A program made the translations under genes and the position numbers. DNA of 48,601 nt from Clostridia bacterium. GTDB lineage: Bacteria; Bacillota; Clostridia; Oscillospirales; Acutalibacteraceae. The stretch is from contig JAFTVI010000011.1 of NCBI GenBank assembly GCA_017465825.1, positions 1-48,601 on the forward strand, written 5' to 3'. Shown here piece after piece: positions 15,854 through 24,943 of this stretch (position 1 is the first letter of the stretch; each line of letters starts with the position of its first letter). The notes under the pieces were generated by a model. The model made no database searches, had not been told where the DNA came from, and worked only from the letters and a program-made list of their open reading frames with translations.

Positions 15854-17212
15854 ATGACAAAAACAAAAACTGTTGATATGACAAACGGACCGTTTGCCGG
15901 AAATATGATAAAATTTGCATTACCGCTTATATTCACGGGATTGCTCCAGCTCCTTTACAACACGGCGGACTCGGTGGTAGTCGGCAAATTTGCAGGTAAT
16001 GAAGCTCTTGCGGCAGTCGGCTCAACGGGCTCACTCGTAAACCTTATAGTCAATCTGTTTGTAGGATTGTCTATGGGGTCCGGCGTTATTGCGGCAAGAT
16101 TTTTAGGTGCAGGCGACAAAAAGCGTATTCACCGCTGTGTACATACGGCTATGTCAATAAGCCTTGTATGCGGCGTTATTATGATGGTCGTAGGCTTCTT
16201 CTTCGCAAAAACCTTTCTTCGGCTTATGAACTCACCTGAAAACGTTATTGACCTGTCCACGCTCTATCTTAAAATATATTTTCTCGGTGCTCCGGGCTCG
16301 CTTGTATACAATTTCGGCGCGTCGATTCTGCGTGCATCGGGCGATACAAAAAAACCGCTGTATATTTTGCTTTTTTCCGGCATAGTAAATGTTATACTCA
16401 ATTTAATACTGGTAATTCCTTTCAAAATGAGCGTAAGCGGTGTTGCGATAGCAACAATCGTTTCCCAGTACATATCGGCTGTAATGATAGTCATATTCCT
16501 TATGAAGGATAAGGGTGACATCAGGCTTTCGCTGAAAGCGCTGAGATTTTACAAGGTTGAGCTCAAAAGCATACTCCGGCTCGGAATCCCCGCAGGCTTG
16601 CAGAACGCCCTTTTCTCCGTTTCAAACGTTATAATTCAGTCAGCCGTTAACAATTTCGGTGACATTGCTATGGCAGGCATTGCCGCAGGCTCGAATTTTG
16701 ACTCCTATGTGTATACCTGTACGAATGCAATCGGACAGACGTCTATGACATTTTCATCCCAGAATATCGGTGCAGGCAAGCCGCAGAATGTAAAAAGAGT
16801 TTACCGTAACGCATTTTTAATGACGCTGATAATAGGCTCGGTGCTCAGCTGGTTAGGCTTTTTCTTCAGAGAGCCTCTCGTGGGAATTTTCTCAAGCGAC
16901 CCCGAGGTTATCGAAATCGGCGCGCAAAGACTTGCACTGATAATGCCGTTCTACGTGCTCTGTTCATTACAGGATACGGCAGGCTGTCAGATAAGAGGTA
17001 TGGGCAAATCAATTGAGCCTATGACAATTTCGCTCATCGGCGTCTGCGGAATAAGAATTTTCTGGGTGTTTGCAATTCTGCCTATGATGTACAGTCTTAT
17101 AAATCTGTATTGGGCGTACCCCATATCCTGGTTTGTAACATTGGTTGCTCAGTCGGTGCTTATAGTCATAACCCAGAAGCAGCTTGACAAAAAATATTCA
17201 TTGGCAACATAA
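15854..17212 (+). CDS. MATE-family multidrug/toxin exporter
   Basis: 452 aa from the ATG at 15854; the frame is open to 15770 but the promoter at 15807-15835 lies inside that extension, so the shorter start is right. It is an antiporter of organic cations or drugs in the cytoplasmic membrane. About 12 hydrophobic segments are arranged as two similar halves, and the N-terminal block MTNGPFAGNMIKFALPLIFT through NTADSVVVGKFAG is the classic clostridial MATE opening. The substrate cannot be predicted. The foldback element ends 38 bp before its promoter. Confidence 0.9.
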   Translation: MTKTKTVDMTNGPFAGNMIKFALPLIFTGLLQLLYNTADSVVVGKFAGNEALAAVGSTGSLVNLIVNLFVGLSMGSGVIAARFLGAGDKKRIHRCVHTAMSISLVCGVIMMVVGFFFAKTFLRLMNSPENVIDLSTLYLKIYFLGAPGSLVYNFGASILRASGDTKKPLYILLFSGIVNVILNLILVIPFKMSVSGVAIATIVSQYISAVMIVIFLMKDKGDIRLSLKALRFYKVELKSILRLGIPAGLQNALFSVSNVIIQSAVNNFGDIAMAGIAAGSNFDSYVYTCTNAIGQTSMTFSSQNIGAGKPQNVKRVYRNAFLMTLIIGSVLSWLGFFFREPLVGIFSSDPEVIEIGAQRLALIMPFYVLCSLQDTAGCQIRGMGKSIEPMTISLIGVCGIRIFWVFAILPMMYSLINLYWAYPISWFVTLVAQSVLIVITQKQLDKKYSLAT

Positions 17213-17267
17213 TAAATATTTACAAGACAAAATAATTGTGCTAATATAATATCAAGAGGTGATTTTT

Positions 17268-17699
17268 ATGATGGTTTATGTATGGCTTATCGTTTTAGCC
17301 GCAATGGTTGTGCTTGAGATTGTTACAACACAGCTTGTTTCGGTGTGGTTCGCCGTTGGCGCGCTTGCCGCATTTCTTGTTGCGCTTGCCGGCGTGGAGG
17401 CTGTATGGATACAGATAGTTGTTTTCGTTACTGTATCAGCCGTTGCAGTTGCCGTTACAAGACCTCTTGTAAGAAAAATGGTTAACAGAAAAGCAGAACC
17501 TACCAATGCAGATATGGTTATAGGCAAAACCGGCATTGTTACGGATAAAATCGACAATATCGCCGAAACGGGACTTGTAAAGGTAAACGGCTCACTCTGG
17601 ACTGCAAGAACGGCAGACGGCTCACAGGTTGACATAGGCGAAAAGGTAAAAATTTTGGAAATAAGCGGCGTAAAGCTTATTGTAGAAAAAGAGATTTAA
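17268..17699 (+). CDS. NfeD-like membrane protein
   Basis: 143 aa from the ATG at 17268, with AAGAGGTG 6 bases upstream. Transmembrane segments occupy about residues 1-65. The C-terminal 75 residues form the OB-like NfeD soluble domain (GKTGIVTDKIDNIAETGLVKVNGSLWTAR). Short NfeD proteins occur with SPFH/stomatin-type proteins, as here where the SPFH gene starts 12 bp downstream, and are thought to help organise membrane microdomains. Confidence 0.85.
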   Translation: MMVYVWLIVLAAMVVLEIVTTQLVSVWFAVGALAAFLVALAGVEAVWIQIVVFVTVSAVAVAVTRPLVRKMVNRKAEPTNADMVIGKTGIVTDKIDNIAETGLVKVNGSLWTARTADGSQVDIGEKVKILEISGVKLIVEKEI

Positions 17700-17711
17700 G
17701 GAGGCTTTTTT

Positions 17712-18641
17712 ATGGAATGGATCATTATTTTAGCGGTGCTTTTGCTTGCAATCGTTATTCTTGTGGTTGCAAACATCAAAATCGTACCTCAGTCAAAGGC
17801 GTACGTTATTGAAAGACTGGGCGCTTACAAATGCACCTGGCAGACGGGACTTCACGTGAAAATCCCGTTTCTTGAGAGAATTGCAACCGTGGTTTCTCTT
17901 AAAGAAAAGGTTGCGGACTTTCCCCCTCAGCCCGTTATCACAAAGGATAACGTTACTATGCAGATAGATACCGTCGTTTTCTATCAGATTACGGACCCCA
18001 AGCTTTTCACATACGGCGTTGAGCATCCCGTTGCGGCTATAGAAAATCTTACCGCAACAACTCTGCGTAACATCATCGGTGAAATGGAGCTTGACCACAC
18101 TCTTACGTCAAGAGATGTTATCAATGCAAAAATCAGAGGAATCCTCGACGAAGCAACCGACCCATGGGGTATCAAGGTAAACAGAGTTGAGCTTAAAAAT
18201 ATTTTCCCGCCCAAAGAGATTCAGGACGCGATGGAAAAGCAGATGAAGGCTGAGCGTGAACGCCGTGAAGCAATCCTGCGTGCAGAGGGTGAAAAGGCAA
18301 GTAAGATTCTCGTTGCCGAAGGTCAGAAGGAATCACAGATTCTTGCGGCTGAAGGTGAAAAGCAGGCGGCAATTCTCCGCGCCGAAGCTATCAAGGAATC
18401 AAAAATCCGCGAGGCAGAGGGTGAAGCCGAAGCTATCGTTGCTGTTCAGCGTGCAAAAGGTGAGGGTATCAGGCTCCTTAACGCATCCGAGCCCACAAAG
18501 GAAGTTCTTACTCTTAAAGGACTTGATGCATTTGCCGCAGCAGCAGACGGCAAGGCTACAAAGATCATCATCCCCTCCGAGCTTCAGGGACTTGCATCAA
18601 TTACAACGACAGCGGCAGAGCTGTTCAAGGATGCAAAATAA
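17712..18641 (+). CDS. SPFH/band-7 (slipin/QmcA-like) membrane scaffold protein
   Basis: 309 aa. An N-terminal membrane anchor (~1-22) leads into the band-7/SPFH domain (KAYVIERLGAYKCTWQTGLHVKIPF, DNVTMQIDTVVFYQITDPKLFTYGV), then a long alanine/glutamate-rich coiled coil (~185-255) with repeated AEGEK-type units. SPFH proteins oligomerise at the membrane and often regulate proteases. A GGAGG ribosome-binding site and 12-bp spacing to the NfeD gene mark a two-gene operon that ends at the hairpin at 18658. Confidence 0.92.
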   Translation: MEWIIILAVLLLAIVILVVANIKIVPQSKAYVIERLGAYKCTWQTGLHVKIPFLERIATVVSLKEKVADFPPQPVITKDNVTMQIDTVVFYQITDPKLFTYGVEHPVAAIENLTATTLRNIIGEMELDHTLTSRDVINAKIRGILDEATDPWGIKVNRVELKNIFPPKEIQDAMEKQMKAERERREAILRAEGEKASKILVAEGQKESQILAAEGEKQAAILRAEAIKESKIREAEGEAEAIVAVQRAKGEGIRLLNASEPTKEVLTLKGLDAFAAAADGKATKIIIPSELQGLASITTTAAELFKDAK

Positions 18642-18657
18642 TTCACACATAACACAA

Positions 18658-18685
18658 AGGGACGGCATATGCCGTCCCTGATTTT
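18658..18685. terminator. Terminator between the SPFH gene and the phage module
   Basis: AGGGACGGCAT and ATGCCGTCCCT form an 11-bp perfect palindrome (18658-18679) followed by GATTTTATT on the plus strand. It lies at the convergent junction and may also stop minus-strand phage transcripts. Confidence 0.75.
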
Positions 18686-18700
18686 ATTGTATATATGAAA

Positions 18701-19153
18701 TCATATTATAAGCGCTGTCGGATAAATTGAGCCCTTGTTTATGGTTTCGCTTACGGTGAATGATGCCGTAAGGTTGAGCGAATCCGTATTTCTTATATAT
18801 TTTGTTTCCGCTGATTCGATATTGCTTATCTGCAAAGGAGTTGCATACAGAAGCAGGTCCATAAGTCGGTCGAGAATCTCACAGCAGGCGACACCGCCGT
18901 TTGCACGGGGCACGTGAATGCTGATTGAAAACTTCTCCTCGGCAATACGGCTGTCCGTTATGATTGAGCCTGTTTCGTCAATTGCGTTGTCAAGAATCTC
19001 AACGGACTTCGTACCGAATACTACAACCGGCTTTGTAAGGGGAGTAGCCTTTGTGCTTGAGGGGAACGTGGTACAGAACGTGTATGTTGAAAACTCTGCC
19101 ATATCCGAAAACCACTCGCAAAGCCTGTCCGGAAGCTTTGTAATTAGTGACAT
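18701..19153 (-). CDS. Phage tail-completion/neck-type protein (tentative)
   Basis: 150 aa. No strong motif is seen. The assignment comes from position: it is the last gene of a terminase-portal-protease-capsid-connector series, where HK97-like phages carry the tail terminator or minor neck protein. AAAGGTGAG precedes the start. No tail tube, tape measure or baseplate gene follows; the next gene is a host gene on the other strand. Confidence 0.55.
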   Translation of the reverse strand: MSLITKLPDRLCEWFSDMAEFSTYTFCTTFPSSTKATPLTKPVVVFGTKSVEILDNAIDETGSIITDSRIAEEKFSISIHVPRANGGVACCEILDRLMDLLLYATPLQISNIESAETKYIRNTDSLNLTASFTVSETINKGSIYPTALII

Positions 19154-19169
19154 TTTGTTATCTCACCTT

Positions 19170-19532
19170 TCATATAAAATGGTTGTATACAGGATAATCT
19201 CCTGTGTTGCGCTCTCTGAGGATAGCCCAAACGTACATTACTCTGTCACCGAAATAAACCTTTTCACTGCGGTCAAGGTGGTAGGTCATATCGCTGTCGG
19301 CAATATATCCGTTTTCATCGGTGTTGCTCAGCTGTAACGTCGAGGGCGCAAGCATAAGGTAATATCCCGACTGAGCAAGACCTATCTCGGTGGGCGTACC
19401 CTGTGTATACATTTTGTTTTTGTATCTCAACGGCTGAATGATGCACTTTGTATGCTGAGTTACGTTGCCCTTGCTGTCGCAGACACTTACGCTTCTGCCG
19501 TATTTTTTTATAACTCTGTCGGATATTTTCAT
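19170..19532 (-). CDS. Phage head-closure-like protein (tentative)
   Basis: 120 aa, beta-rich (VKKYGRSVSVCDSKG-type start, later SGYYLMLAPSTLQLS and KVYFGDRVMYVWAILRE), the pattern expected of a minor capsid or head-closure protein. A GAGGTGA ribosome-binding site precedes the start. It sits between the connector and the tail-completion candidate in canonical order. Confidence 0.55.
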   Translation of the reverse strand: MKISDRVIKKYGRSVSVCDSKGNVTQHTKCIIQPLRYKNKMYTQGTPTEIGLAQSGYYLMLAPSTLQLSNTDENGYIADSDMTYHLDRSEKVYFGDRVMYVWAILRERNTGDYPVYNHFI

Positions 19533-19541
19533 TCAGTCACC

Positions 19542-19904
19542 TCACAATGCCCTGAATAAAAATGACGTGTCCGTAAGCAGGTCTTTTGCATCCTCCAGAG
19601 CGGCTTTTGCAAAGGAGTGAATACTGCCCGAAGCATCGCCCGATGCCTTTGAAAGGGAAATATCACCCGCCTTGATTGATGTAAGATTGCCTTCCTCAGC
19701 GTTTTTTATAAGCAGATAGCGGCTGTACGCTGTTGCGGCTGCCGCCATAAGCAGACGGATGTCTGACGCATCGGCATCCGTCCTCATTTTGCCGTTTATC
19801 ACGGCGGCGGCTGACTCGCAAAAGGGGAGTAAAGCGGTCTTTTCGCTTTCATCCGTGTCGGTTATCTGCGTTAATTTTTCATAAACCGAATCCGCCGTCA
19901 GCAT
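19542..19904 (-). CDS. Phage head-tail connector-like protein
   Basis: 120 aa, almost all helical (VYEKLTQITDTDESEKTALL, then alanine-rich helices). It resembles the short gp6-type connectors that follow capsid genes. Its ATG overlaps the capsid gene stop by one base (TGATG), so it is translationally coupled to the capsid. Confidence 0.6.
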   Translation of the reverse strand: MLTADSVYEKLTQITDTDESEKTALLPFCESAAAVINGKMRTDADASDIRLLMAAAATAYSRYLLIKNAEEGNLTSIKAGDISLSKASGDASGSIHSFAKAALEDAKDLLTDTSFLFRAL

Positions 19905-20911
19905 CAGACGGAAAGTACCTTTGATGCGTCGGGGAAGATTTTTGAAAAGCCTGTGGTGCAGGTAATGGCGGCTCTTTCAAGCTGTCTGTCAATGAGCTTG
20001 TCGTATTCGGTAACGATGCCGCCTGCTTCAACAGCTTCAAGAGCGCAGGATTTGTCAAGACCGATAATCATACCCTCGGGAACGTCGTTCGTTCTGATAA
20101 GAGATGCACCCAGAGGAGTAATCATTTTGCCTGTGCCGTGGAAATTGAGTCCTGCGGCGGAATCCTTGAATTCCTCAATATTCATAAGCTTTTCGGTCAT
20201 ATCCTTTGATGTGATAAGGGTTGAAAGGTCGTAGGGCGCAAAGCTGTTCCAGAATCTGATAAGGTCAGCATATGTAAGCACGCCTGCATCTGCGGCGCTG
20301 ATGATTTCAGCCGCATTGTTGTTGCCGTCGCCGTTGATAAGCACGTCGACCGCATCCTTGAGCTGACTTCTTGCAATGTAAAGACCGATCTGGCGGAGAG
20401 TTACTGTGAAAAGGTCAAGATGCTGGTATCTGATAGCCTCGTAAGATGAAACGAGCATTCTGCCTCTTTTGTGAAGAGTTACAAGGTTTTCCTGTGTTCT
20501 GACGGTTGTCTGAGGAATAGACGCACCCTCTGCAACAACTTTGAGCTCCTTTTCATCCTCTGTGGGGACGGATGTGATTGAACGGTAGTCAAGACCGTTG
20601 ATTTTTGTGGTTGAGGCAACGATGCCTGAGAGCACGTCCGCATCCTCCATACCCTGTCTTACGGCTCTTGAAATGTATTCGGGAAAAAGTGCCGCAGAAT
20701 CGCTTGTCTGGAAGAATTTATCCACCACATCGGAGGATTTTCCGCTTACCCTGATGTCAAATCTCTTGAGCTGACGCTGAAAAGCATCAAGATTTTCAAG
20801 AGGAGTGCCCTTGTAGTTTTCGGAAGGGTCGATTTCTTCAAGCACGGCTGAAAAGCCCTTTGAAGATGCATACATACCCTTTTCAAGTCTGATATTGTCA
20901 AAATTAGCCAT
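19904..20911 (-). CDS. Phage major capsid protein (HK97-like)
   Basis: 335 aa. The size, the position directly after the protease/scaffold and decoration genes, and the pattern of an N-arm followed by VVAEGASIPQTTVRTQENLVTLHKRGRMLVSSYEAIRYQ fit the HK97-fold capsid family. The C-terminal GLDKSCALEAVEAGGIVTEYDKLIDRQLERAAI block fits the A-domain end. GAAAGGATG precedes the start at 20911. An encapsulin role was considered, but the surrounding terminase and portal genes favour a capsid. Confidence 0.78.
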   Translation of the reverse strand: MANFDNIRLEKGMYASSKGFSAVLEEIDPSENYKGTPLENLDAFQRQLKRFDIRVSGKSSDVVDKFFQTSDSAALFPEYISRAVRQGMEDADVLSGIVASTTKINGLDYRSITSVPTEDEKELKVVAEGASIPQTTVRTQENLVTLHKRGRMLVSSYEAIRYQHLDLFTVTLRQIGLYIARSQLKDAVDVLINGDGNNNAAEIISAADAGVLTYADLIRFWNSFAPYDLSTLITSKDMTEKLMNIEEFKDSAAGLNFHGTGKMITPLGASLIRTNDVPEGMIIGLDKSCALEAVEAGGIVTEYDKLIDRQLERAAITCTTGFSKIFPDASKVLSV

Positions 20912-20932
20912 TGTGATTCATCCTTTCTGTTA

Positions 20933-21274
20933 TCAGAGAATAATTCCTGCGGTGGAGCTTACGGTGTCAACGTCTGTAACAATAAACTGTCTGCCCGATT
21001 CGCTGACGCATACACCGCCGTTGCCGTCAGCGGCAAGATTGCAGATGCCTACTTCGGGAGCTGTGCCCGAGTAAGTGAAGGTTGCATAGCCGTCAAGCTG
21101 TACGCAGGCGTAGCCGTCCTTTGAATTGACCGCACAGCCGATAAATGCATCGCCTGCCTCACAGGACTTTACCGTAAGATTATCTTCCATACAGACGGGC
21201 TCGCCGCCTGTGATTGCGGAATTGATTTTAAAAGTGGCTGTGTTTTCGCCATAGCCTTTGAGTGAGATTTTCAT
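20933..21274 (-). CDS. Probable capsid decoration protein
   Basis: 113 aa from the ATG at 21274; an earlier in-frame ATG at 21283 overlaps the ribosome-binding site and is unlikely. It is small, beta-rich and glycine-rich (VCMEDNLTVKSCEAGDAFIG, AVNSKDGYACVQLDGYATF), resembling DUF2190-type decoration proteins encoded just before capsid genes. A foldback repeat of ~200 bp separates it from the protease/scaffold gene. Confidence 0.6.
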   Translation of the reverse strand: MKISLKGYGENTATFKINSAITGGEPVCMEDNLTVKSCEAGDAFIGCAVNSKDGYACVQLDGYATFTYSGTAPEVGICNLAADGNGGVCVSESGRQFIVTDVDTVSSTAGIIL

Positions 21275-21294
21275 TTTTTTCATCCTTTCGTAAG

Positions 21295-21497
21295 TAATAA
21301 TTTATCATCCTGTAGGGAGCGACGCCCTCGTCGCTCCGATTGATAAAAATGTATCATTTTCATCAATAAAAAGATTTATTGCAAATTTGAAAATATCCAT
21401 TTTTCGGTGATATGTTAAATTGTAATTATCAAAATCACAGATTTTGATAATTCGGCGCGACGAGGGCGACGCGCCCTACGGAATACCGATAAATTAT
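21295..21497. repeat. Foldback repeat (GC-ended family) inside the phage operon
   Basis: Outer ends TAATAATTTATC (21295-21306) and GATAAATTAT (21488-21497). Within them TGTAGGGAGCGACGCCCTCG (21311-21330) and its inverted, partly diverged counterpart ending GCGCCCTACGG near 21482. Internal hairpins pair ATCAAAATC with GATTTTGAT. The same family recurs at 25952, 42526, 43434 and 48442. It is placed exactly between two coding regions. Confidence 0.8.
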
Positions 21498-21504
21498 CGT
21501 CTGA

Positions 21505-22518
21505 TTAAATCCTGAATTCTGAATTATCGCAAATGTTTGCTTTCTCTCCCGCAAAAACGGGTGCAAACGCATCTGCCGCCTCGGCTTTGAGCTCAAACGC
21601 CTTGCGGAGCATAAATACCTCGTTGCTGTCGAGCTTTTTAAGGATTTTTCCCAGCATTTCCGTGTTCGCATCGGGGAGGGTGAAAGCGCAAAGAGCAACC
21701 GTTTCCTTTTCAGCGGCTTTCCTGTGCTGAGTGCCGATGTCTGCAAGGCTTTCCTTTTCGGCAAGATAGCCTGCAAGAGCCTTGAGCTGTGCCTGACTGA
21801 GCGCAACGCAGTCCTTTGCGGTGATGTTGCATATTGATTTTGCAATTTCTTCACCGCTGTGAGCGTCAATGGTGGTGTAGTCGTTTTCCGGCTTCTTTGC
21901 CGATTTTGAAACTCCTGCATTTCTCTGCGCAGGTACGGCTACGAAGGACCACTCGTATGCATCTGCAGCGTCGGTGAGGATCGCGTGGCAGACCTTGCCG
22001 TTTACCGTTTCGCTCTGTGTGTGAGGACAGTCGTGGGTGCGCATATCCTTGCCGCAGACGGAGCAGATGCGCGATTTTACACTGCAGCTGATGCTCACTT
22101 CCTTTTTGATTCCTGCATCGATTTCTTCAATCAACGATGCGTTTTTCTCAGCACGGAGCATATAGCACCACGCCTTGAGATAAGTGTAAGGCTCGCCGCA
22201 GGAGGTTGTGCGTACAGAGTCGGTAATGACCTGTGTTTTATAAATCCTCGCAGTCTGGTCACAGCTTTTCATACTGTGGTCAAATATGCCCGTAACGCCC
22301 ACGAACATATCCCTGAAGGCGTTTATTGCGCTGAGCGAAAACCTCTCGCAGTCGCGGTCAACCTCGTTGTCGCAAAGGGTTACAGTGAAGGTGTAAATGT
22401 CCTTTGCATCGGGCGTTTTCCGCGCAAAACGGGAAATCAGCTCAATGTCCTCAGCGGTGGGTACGCCCGTGCCGGAATGTATTATGTTCGAGCTTTTGTT
22501 GATAGTATATTCAGCCAA
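21505..22518 (-). CDS. Prohead protease fused to a scaffold-like tail
   Basis: 337 aa with a TTG start at 22518 behind AAAGGAG. The N-terminal ~200 residues have the outline of a capsid-maturation serine protease: histidine in TGIFDHSM (~79) and serine in KEVSISCSV (~146), followed by an unusual zinc-like CSVCGKDMRTHDCPH insertion. The C-terminal third is helical and lysine/glutamate-rich, as expected of a scaffold delta-domain. It sits between portal and capsid genes in the classical HK97 order. Confidence 0.65.
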   Translation of the reverse strand: MAEYTINKSSNIIHSGTGVPTAEDIELISRFARKTPDAKDIYTFTVTLCDNEVDRDCERFSLSAINAFRDMFVGVTGIFDHSMKSCDQTARIYKTQVITDSVRTTSCGEPYTYLKAWCYMLRAEKNASLIEEIDAGIKKEVSISCSVKSRICSVCGKDMRTHDCPHTQSETVNGKVCHAILTDAADAYEWSFVAVPAQRNAGVSKSAKKPENDYTTIDAHSGEEIAKSICNITAKDCVALSQAQLKALAGYLAEKESLADIGTQHRKAAEKETVALCAFTLPDANTEMLGKILKKLDSNEVFMLRKAFELKAEAADAFAPVFAGEKANICDNSEFRI

Positions 22519-22520
22519 AA

Positions 22521-23693
22521 TTATTCTCCTTTCCCCAAAGCCACAGCTTCGGCGTGATATTTTTCTGCCTGAGCGTTGTAATAGCGTGCTTTTGCCTGCT
22601 CGGTTTCGTCAAGCAGGGATATGTCATCCCAGATTACGGTACAGCTGTCCGTACAGCCGTTCATTCTTAAAAACATCGTTGCGATTTTCGTTATCACGGG
22701 GGTGAGAATACGCCTGTAATGGTACAGCTCACTTGTGAGCATATCCGTCTGCTGCTGAGCCATACGCTCAGTGGTTGACCAGTTAAGACCGAGCATAAAG
22801 GGCGGCAGACCTGTTTTTGCGATTATCTGCTCCATAAGTTGTCTTACGGGGATCTCGCTGTCAAGAATCTGATTGTCCGCACCGATGACCTTTATGTCAA
22901 CGTCACCAACGGCAATAAAATCCTTGATCTCATTGCCCGATTTCATCGCATCGCTCCAGCCTTTCGCAATCTGCAAGGCTCTGTCCTTGGCGTAGGCTTT
23001 TTCAAGAGCGTCATTCTGCGGACGGTAGGTAACGGCGTACCTGAGATTGCCCATACGCTCCCAGTTGGAGGCAATCGACTCAAAAATCTGCATCAGCACA
23101 CCGCTTACAAAGGGAAGTCCCTTGAGCAATGAGTTGCCGTGAAGCCTGCCTGCATCGGGGTCAAGCACCGAGATGAGAATGGTGTTCTGATTTGCAACAG
23201 GTGTTCCTGTTCCCTGTGATGCATTGCATATGTCAATCTGCATAGGATTTTTTCCGTTGCGCTTAAGTACGATATTATTAAGCTCGCTGTTGTACAGTGA
23301 GAATGAACGCATATCCTTATTCATAATCATTTCACCCACAGCAGTGCCGTATGTAAGGAGCTGGTCAAGGTATAAGTCAATAAACGCATCAATTCCCACC
23401 GAGTTACCGCCTACGCAGACGTTTGCAAGGAAGTCCGAAAGCAGCTTTTCGTATTTTTTGTCGGGACAGGTCACGGTAAAACCGCCTGTAAGACGCACGA
23501 TTTTGGATATTGCCCCGTTGATTACGGGCACGTTGTTTTTAAGGTTTTCGTAAAGCTGACGCTCTGCAAAAAAGCTTTTTGAATCACCCAGCAGCTGAGC
23601 GAACGGGCGCGAAGCAGTCTGCGGAACAGCCGTAACTGCGGCGTGAGAATAATTTTTGCGTTCTTTTTTTGAGAACGGTCTGATATTGTTCAC
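22521..23693 (-). CDS. Phage portal protein
   Basis: 390 aa, GTG start at 23693 overlapping the terminase stop (ATGTGA). The portal forms the DNA-entry vertex of the head. Family features include the NVPVINGAISKIVRLTGGF opening, LYLDQLLTYGTAVGEM, the long central helices (DALEKAYAKDRALQIAKGWSDAM) and a GLPPFMLG-NWSTTERMAQQQ block typical of portals. It is slightly short for the family but complete. Confidence 0.88.
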   Translation of the reverse strand: MNNIRPFSKKERKNYSHAAVTAVPQTASRPFAQLLGDSKSFFAERQLYENLKNNVPVINGAISKIVRLTGGFTVTCPDKKYEKLLSDFLANVCVGGNSVGIDAFIDLYLDQLLTYGTAVGEMIMNKDMRSFSLYNSELNNIVLKRNGKNPMQIDICNASQGTGTPVANQNTILISVLDPDAGRLHGNSLLKGLPFVSGVLMQIFESIASNWERMGNLRYAVTYRPQNDALEKAYAKDRALQIAKGWSDAMKSGNEIKDFIAVGDVDIKVIGADNQILDSEIPVRQLMEQIIAKTGLPPFMLGLNWSTTERMAQQQTDMLTSELYHYRRILTPVITKIATMFLRMNGCTDSCTVIWDDISLLDETEQAKARYYNAQAEKYHAEAVALGKGE

Positions 23694-24943
23694 ATCCTTT
23701 CACTTGCAAGAACGAAGAACGAACTGTCTGCACCGCCGTAAAGCACCGTAGACACAAAATATCTCATATCGTCCATTGCGTGATCGTGTTCTTTTCTGGG
23801 GCAGTCCTTCGCTGAGCCGTTATCCCAGCGATATAAACCGAATTCTCTGAGAATATCCGTACAGTTGCCCGAAATTTTGATTTTTTCGCTTTTGAGCGCT
23901 TCGGATACACGCCGTATGCCGTCTGCAACGTCATTCTTTGCAGGAATTACACGGAATCTGCCGTGTCGGCGTATACATTCAATAAAGCTGACGGCGGAGG
24001 GGTCAACGATAACGCTTTCAATGTCCTTACCCTCTGCCAGCTTTTCGAGCTGAGCGTAATATTCTTCATCGGTTTTCTGACTGCCCTCTTTTTTTGACGA
24101 CCAGTAGTATTCGTCTGTTCTGTACCACACTCCGCCGCTGTAGCCCCACAGACCTAAGGAGAAGGGATTGACAGTTCCGTAATCGCAGGAGATGTAATAT
24201 TCACTGCAATCGTCGGGCGGAGTGCATACGTTGGTTTCCCTGTTGAAAAAGGGATATACAAGTCCCTCTGCGGCTACCCATTTGCCCTCAACGAAGCGCT
24301 CGTAGAATGCGCCCGAATAAAGGGAGCGGTAGCGCTCAATGATAGATTGGGGCAGAGAGGGATTGTCCTGCATTACAAAGTGCAGATACAGGCAGTTTTT
24401 CTCTTTTGCTTTCTGTATCCATTCCTTGTGAAACCAATGCAGGGGATTTTCGGGGTTGCAGTTGAACCAGAGCTTTGAGCCGGTAACGGAGCATCGTGCA
24501 ACCGCCTGTTCAACAAAGGAGCGGGGCATAAGTGCCACCTCGTCAAGCAGAATACCGCCGAGGGTGAGTCCCTGAATAAGTGCCGCTGAGGACTCATCCC
24601 TGCCGCCGAACAGATAAAATCTGTTTTTTGCGTTGCCGTATTCTATTTCAACAATTCCCTGAGAGATTTTTTCGCGGCAGCTGAAGCCTAAATCGGTGAG
24701 AACAGGCAGTAAAGGAGTTACAAGATTTCTTCTCAGGGAGGTGACGGTTTTGCCGCACAGCGCAAAGGATGTGTCATTGAAATTGCCCATCGCCCAGGCA
24801 ACGAATGATAACGACATACAAAGGGTTTTGCCGCTTCTTACCGCTCCGTCACATATAATGCCGTCAAAATCGCTGTATCTGCTGTTTTTGCACCACCAGG
24901 TGAGCACTGTGAGCTGTTTTTTTGAAAAGGTATCAAATTTCAT
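23690..24943 (-). CDS. Phage terminase large subunit
   Basis: 417 aa from the ATG at 24943, inside the end of terS (11-bp overlap); the frame is open to 25048 but that lies within terS. The ATPase that drives DNA into the head has Walker A CDGAVRSGKT (~31-40) and Walker B GGILLDEVAL (~130-139). The C-terminal RNase H-like nuclease has acidic residues in YISCDYGTVNP, VIVDPSAV and HAMDDMRY. All are intact, so the packaging motor could be functional. Confidence 0.92.
   Translation of the reverse strand: MKFDTFSKKQLTVLTWWCKNSRYSDFDGIICDGAVRSGKTLCMSLSFVAWAMGNFNDTSFALCGKTVTSLRRNLVTPLLPVLTDLGFSCREKISQGIVEIEYGNAKNRFYLFGGRDESSAALIQGLTLGGILLDEVALMPRSFVEQAVARCSVTGSKLWFNCNPENPLHWFHKEWIQKAKEKNCLYLHFVMQDNPSLPQSIIERYRSLYSGAFYERFVEGKWVAAEGLVYPFFNRETNVCTPPDDCSEYYISCDYGTVNPFSLGLWGYSGGVWYRTDEYYWSSKKEGSQKTDEEYYAQLEKLAEGKDIESVIVDPSAVSFIECIRRHGRFRVIPAKNDVADGIRRVSEALKSEKIKISGNCTDILREFGLYRWDNGSAKDCPRKEHDHAMDDMRYFVSTVLYGGADSSFFVLASERM

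Noticed and set aside
19904-20911. Encapsulin nanocompartment instead of phage capsid
   Set aside because: Adjacent intact terminase, portal, protease and connector genes indicate a phage head module.
21435-21920. 161-codon frame overlapping the protease/scaffold gene
   Set aside because: Low-complexity basic frame overlapping a well-supported gene on the same strand and a foldback repeat.
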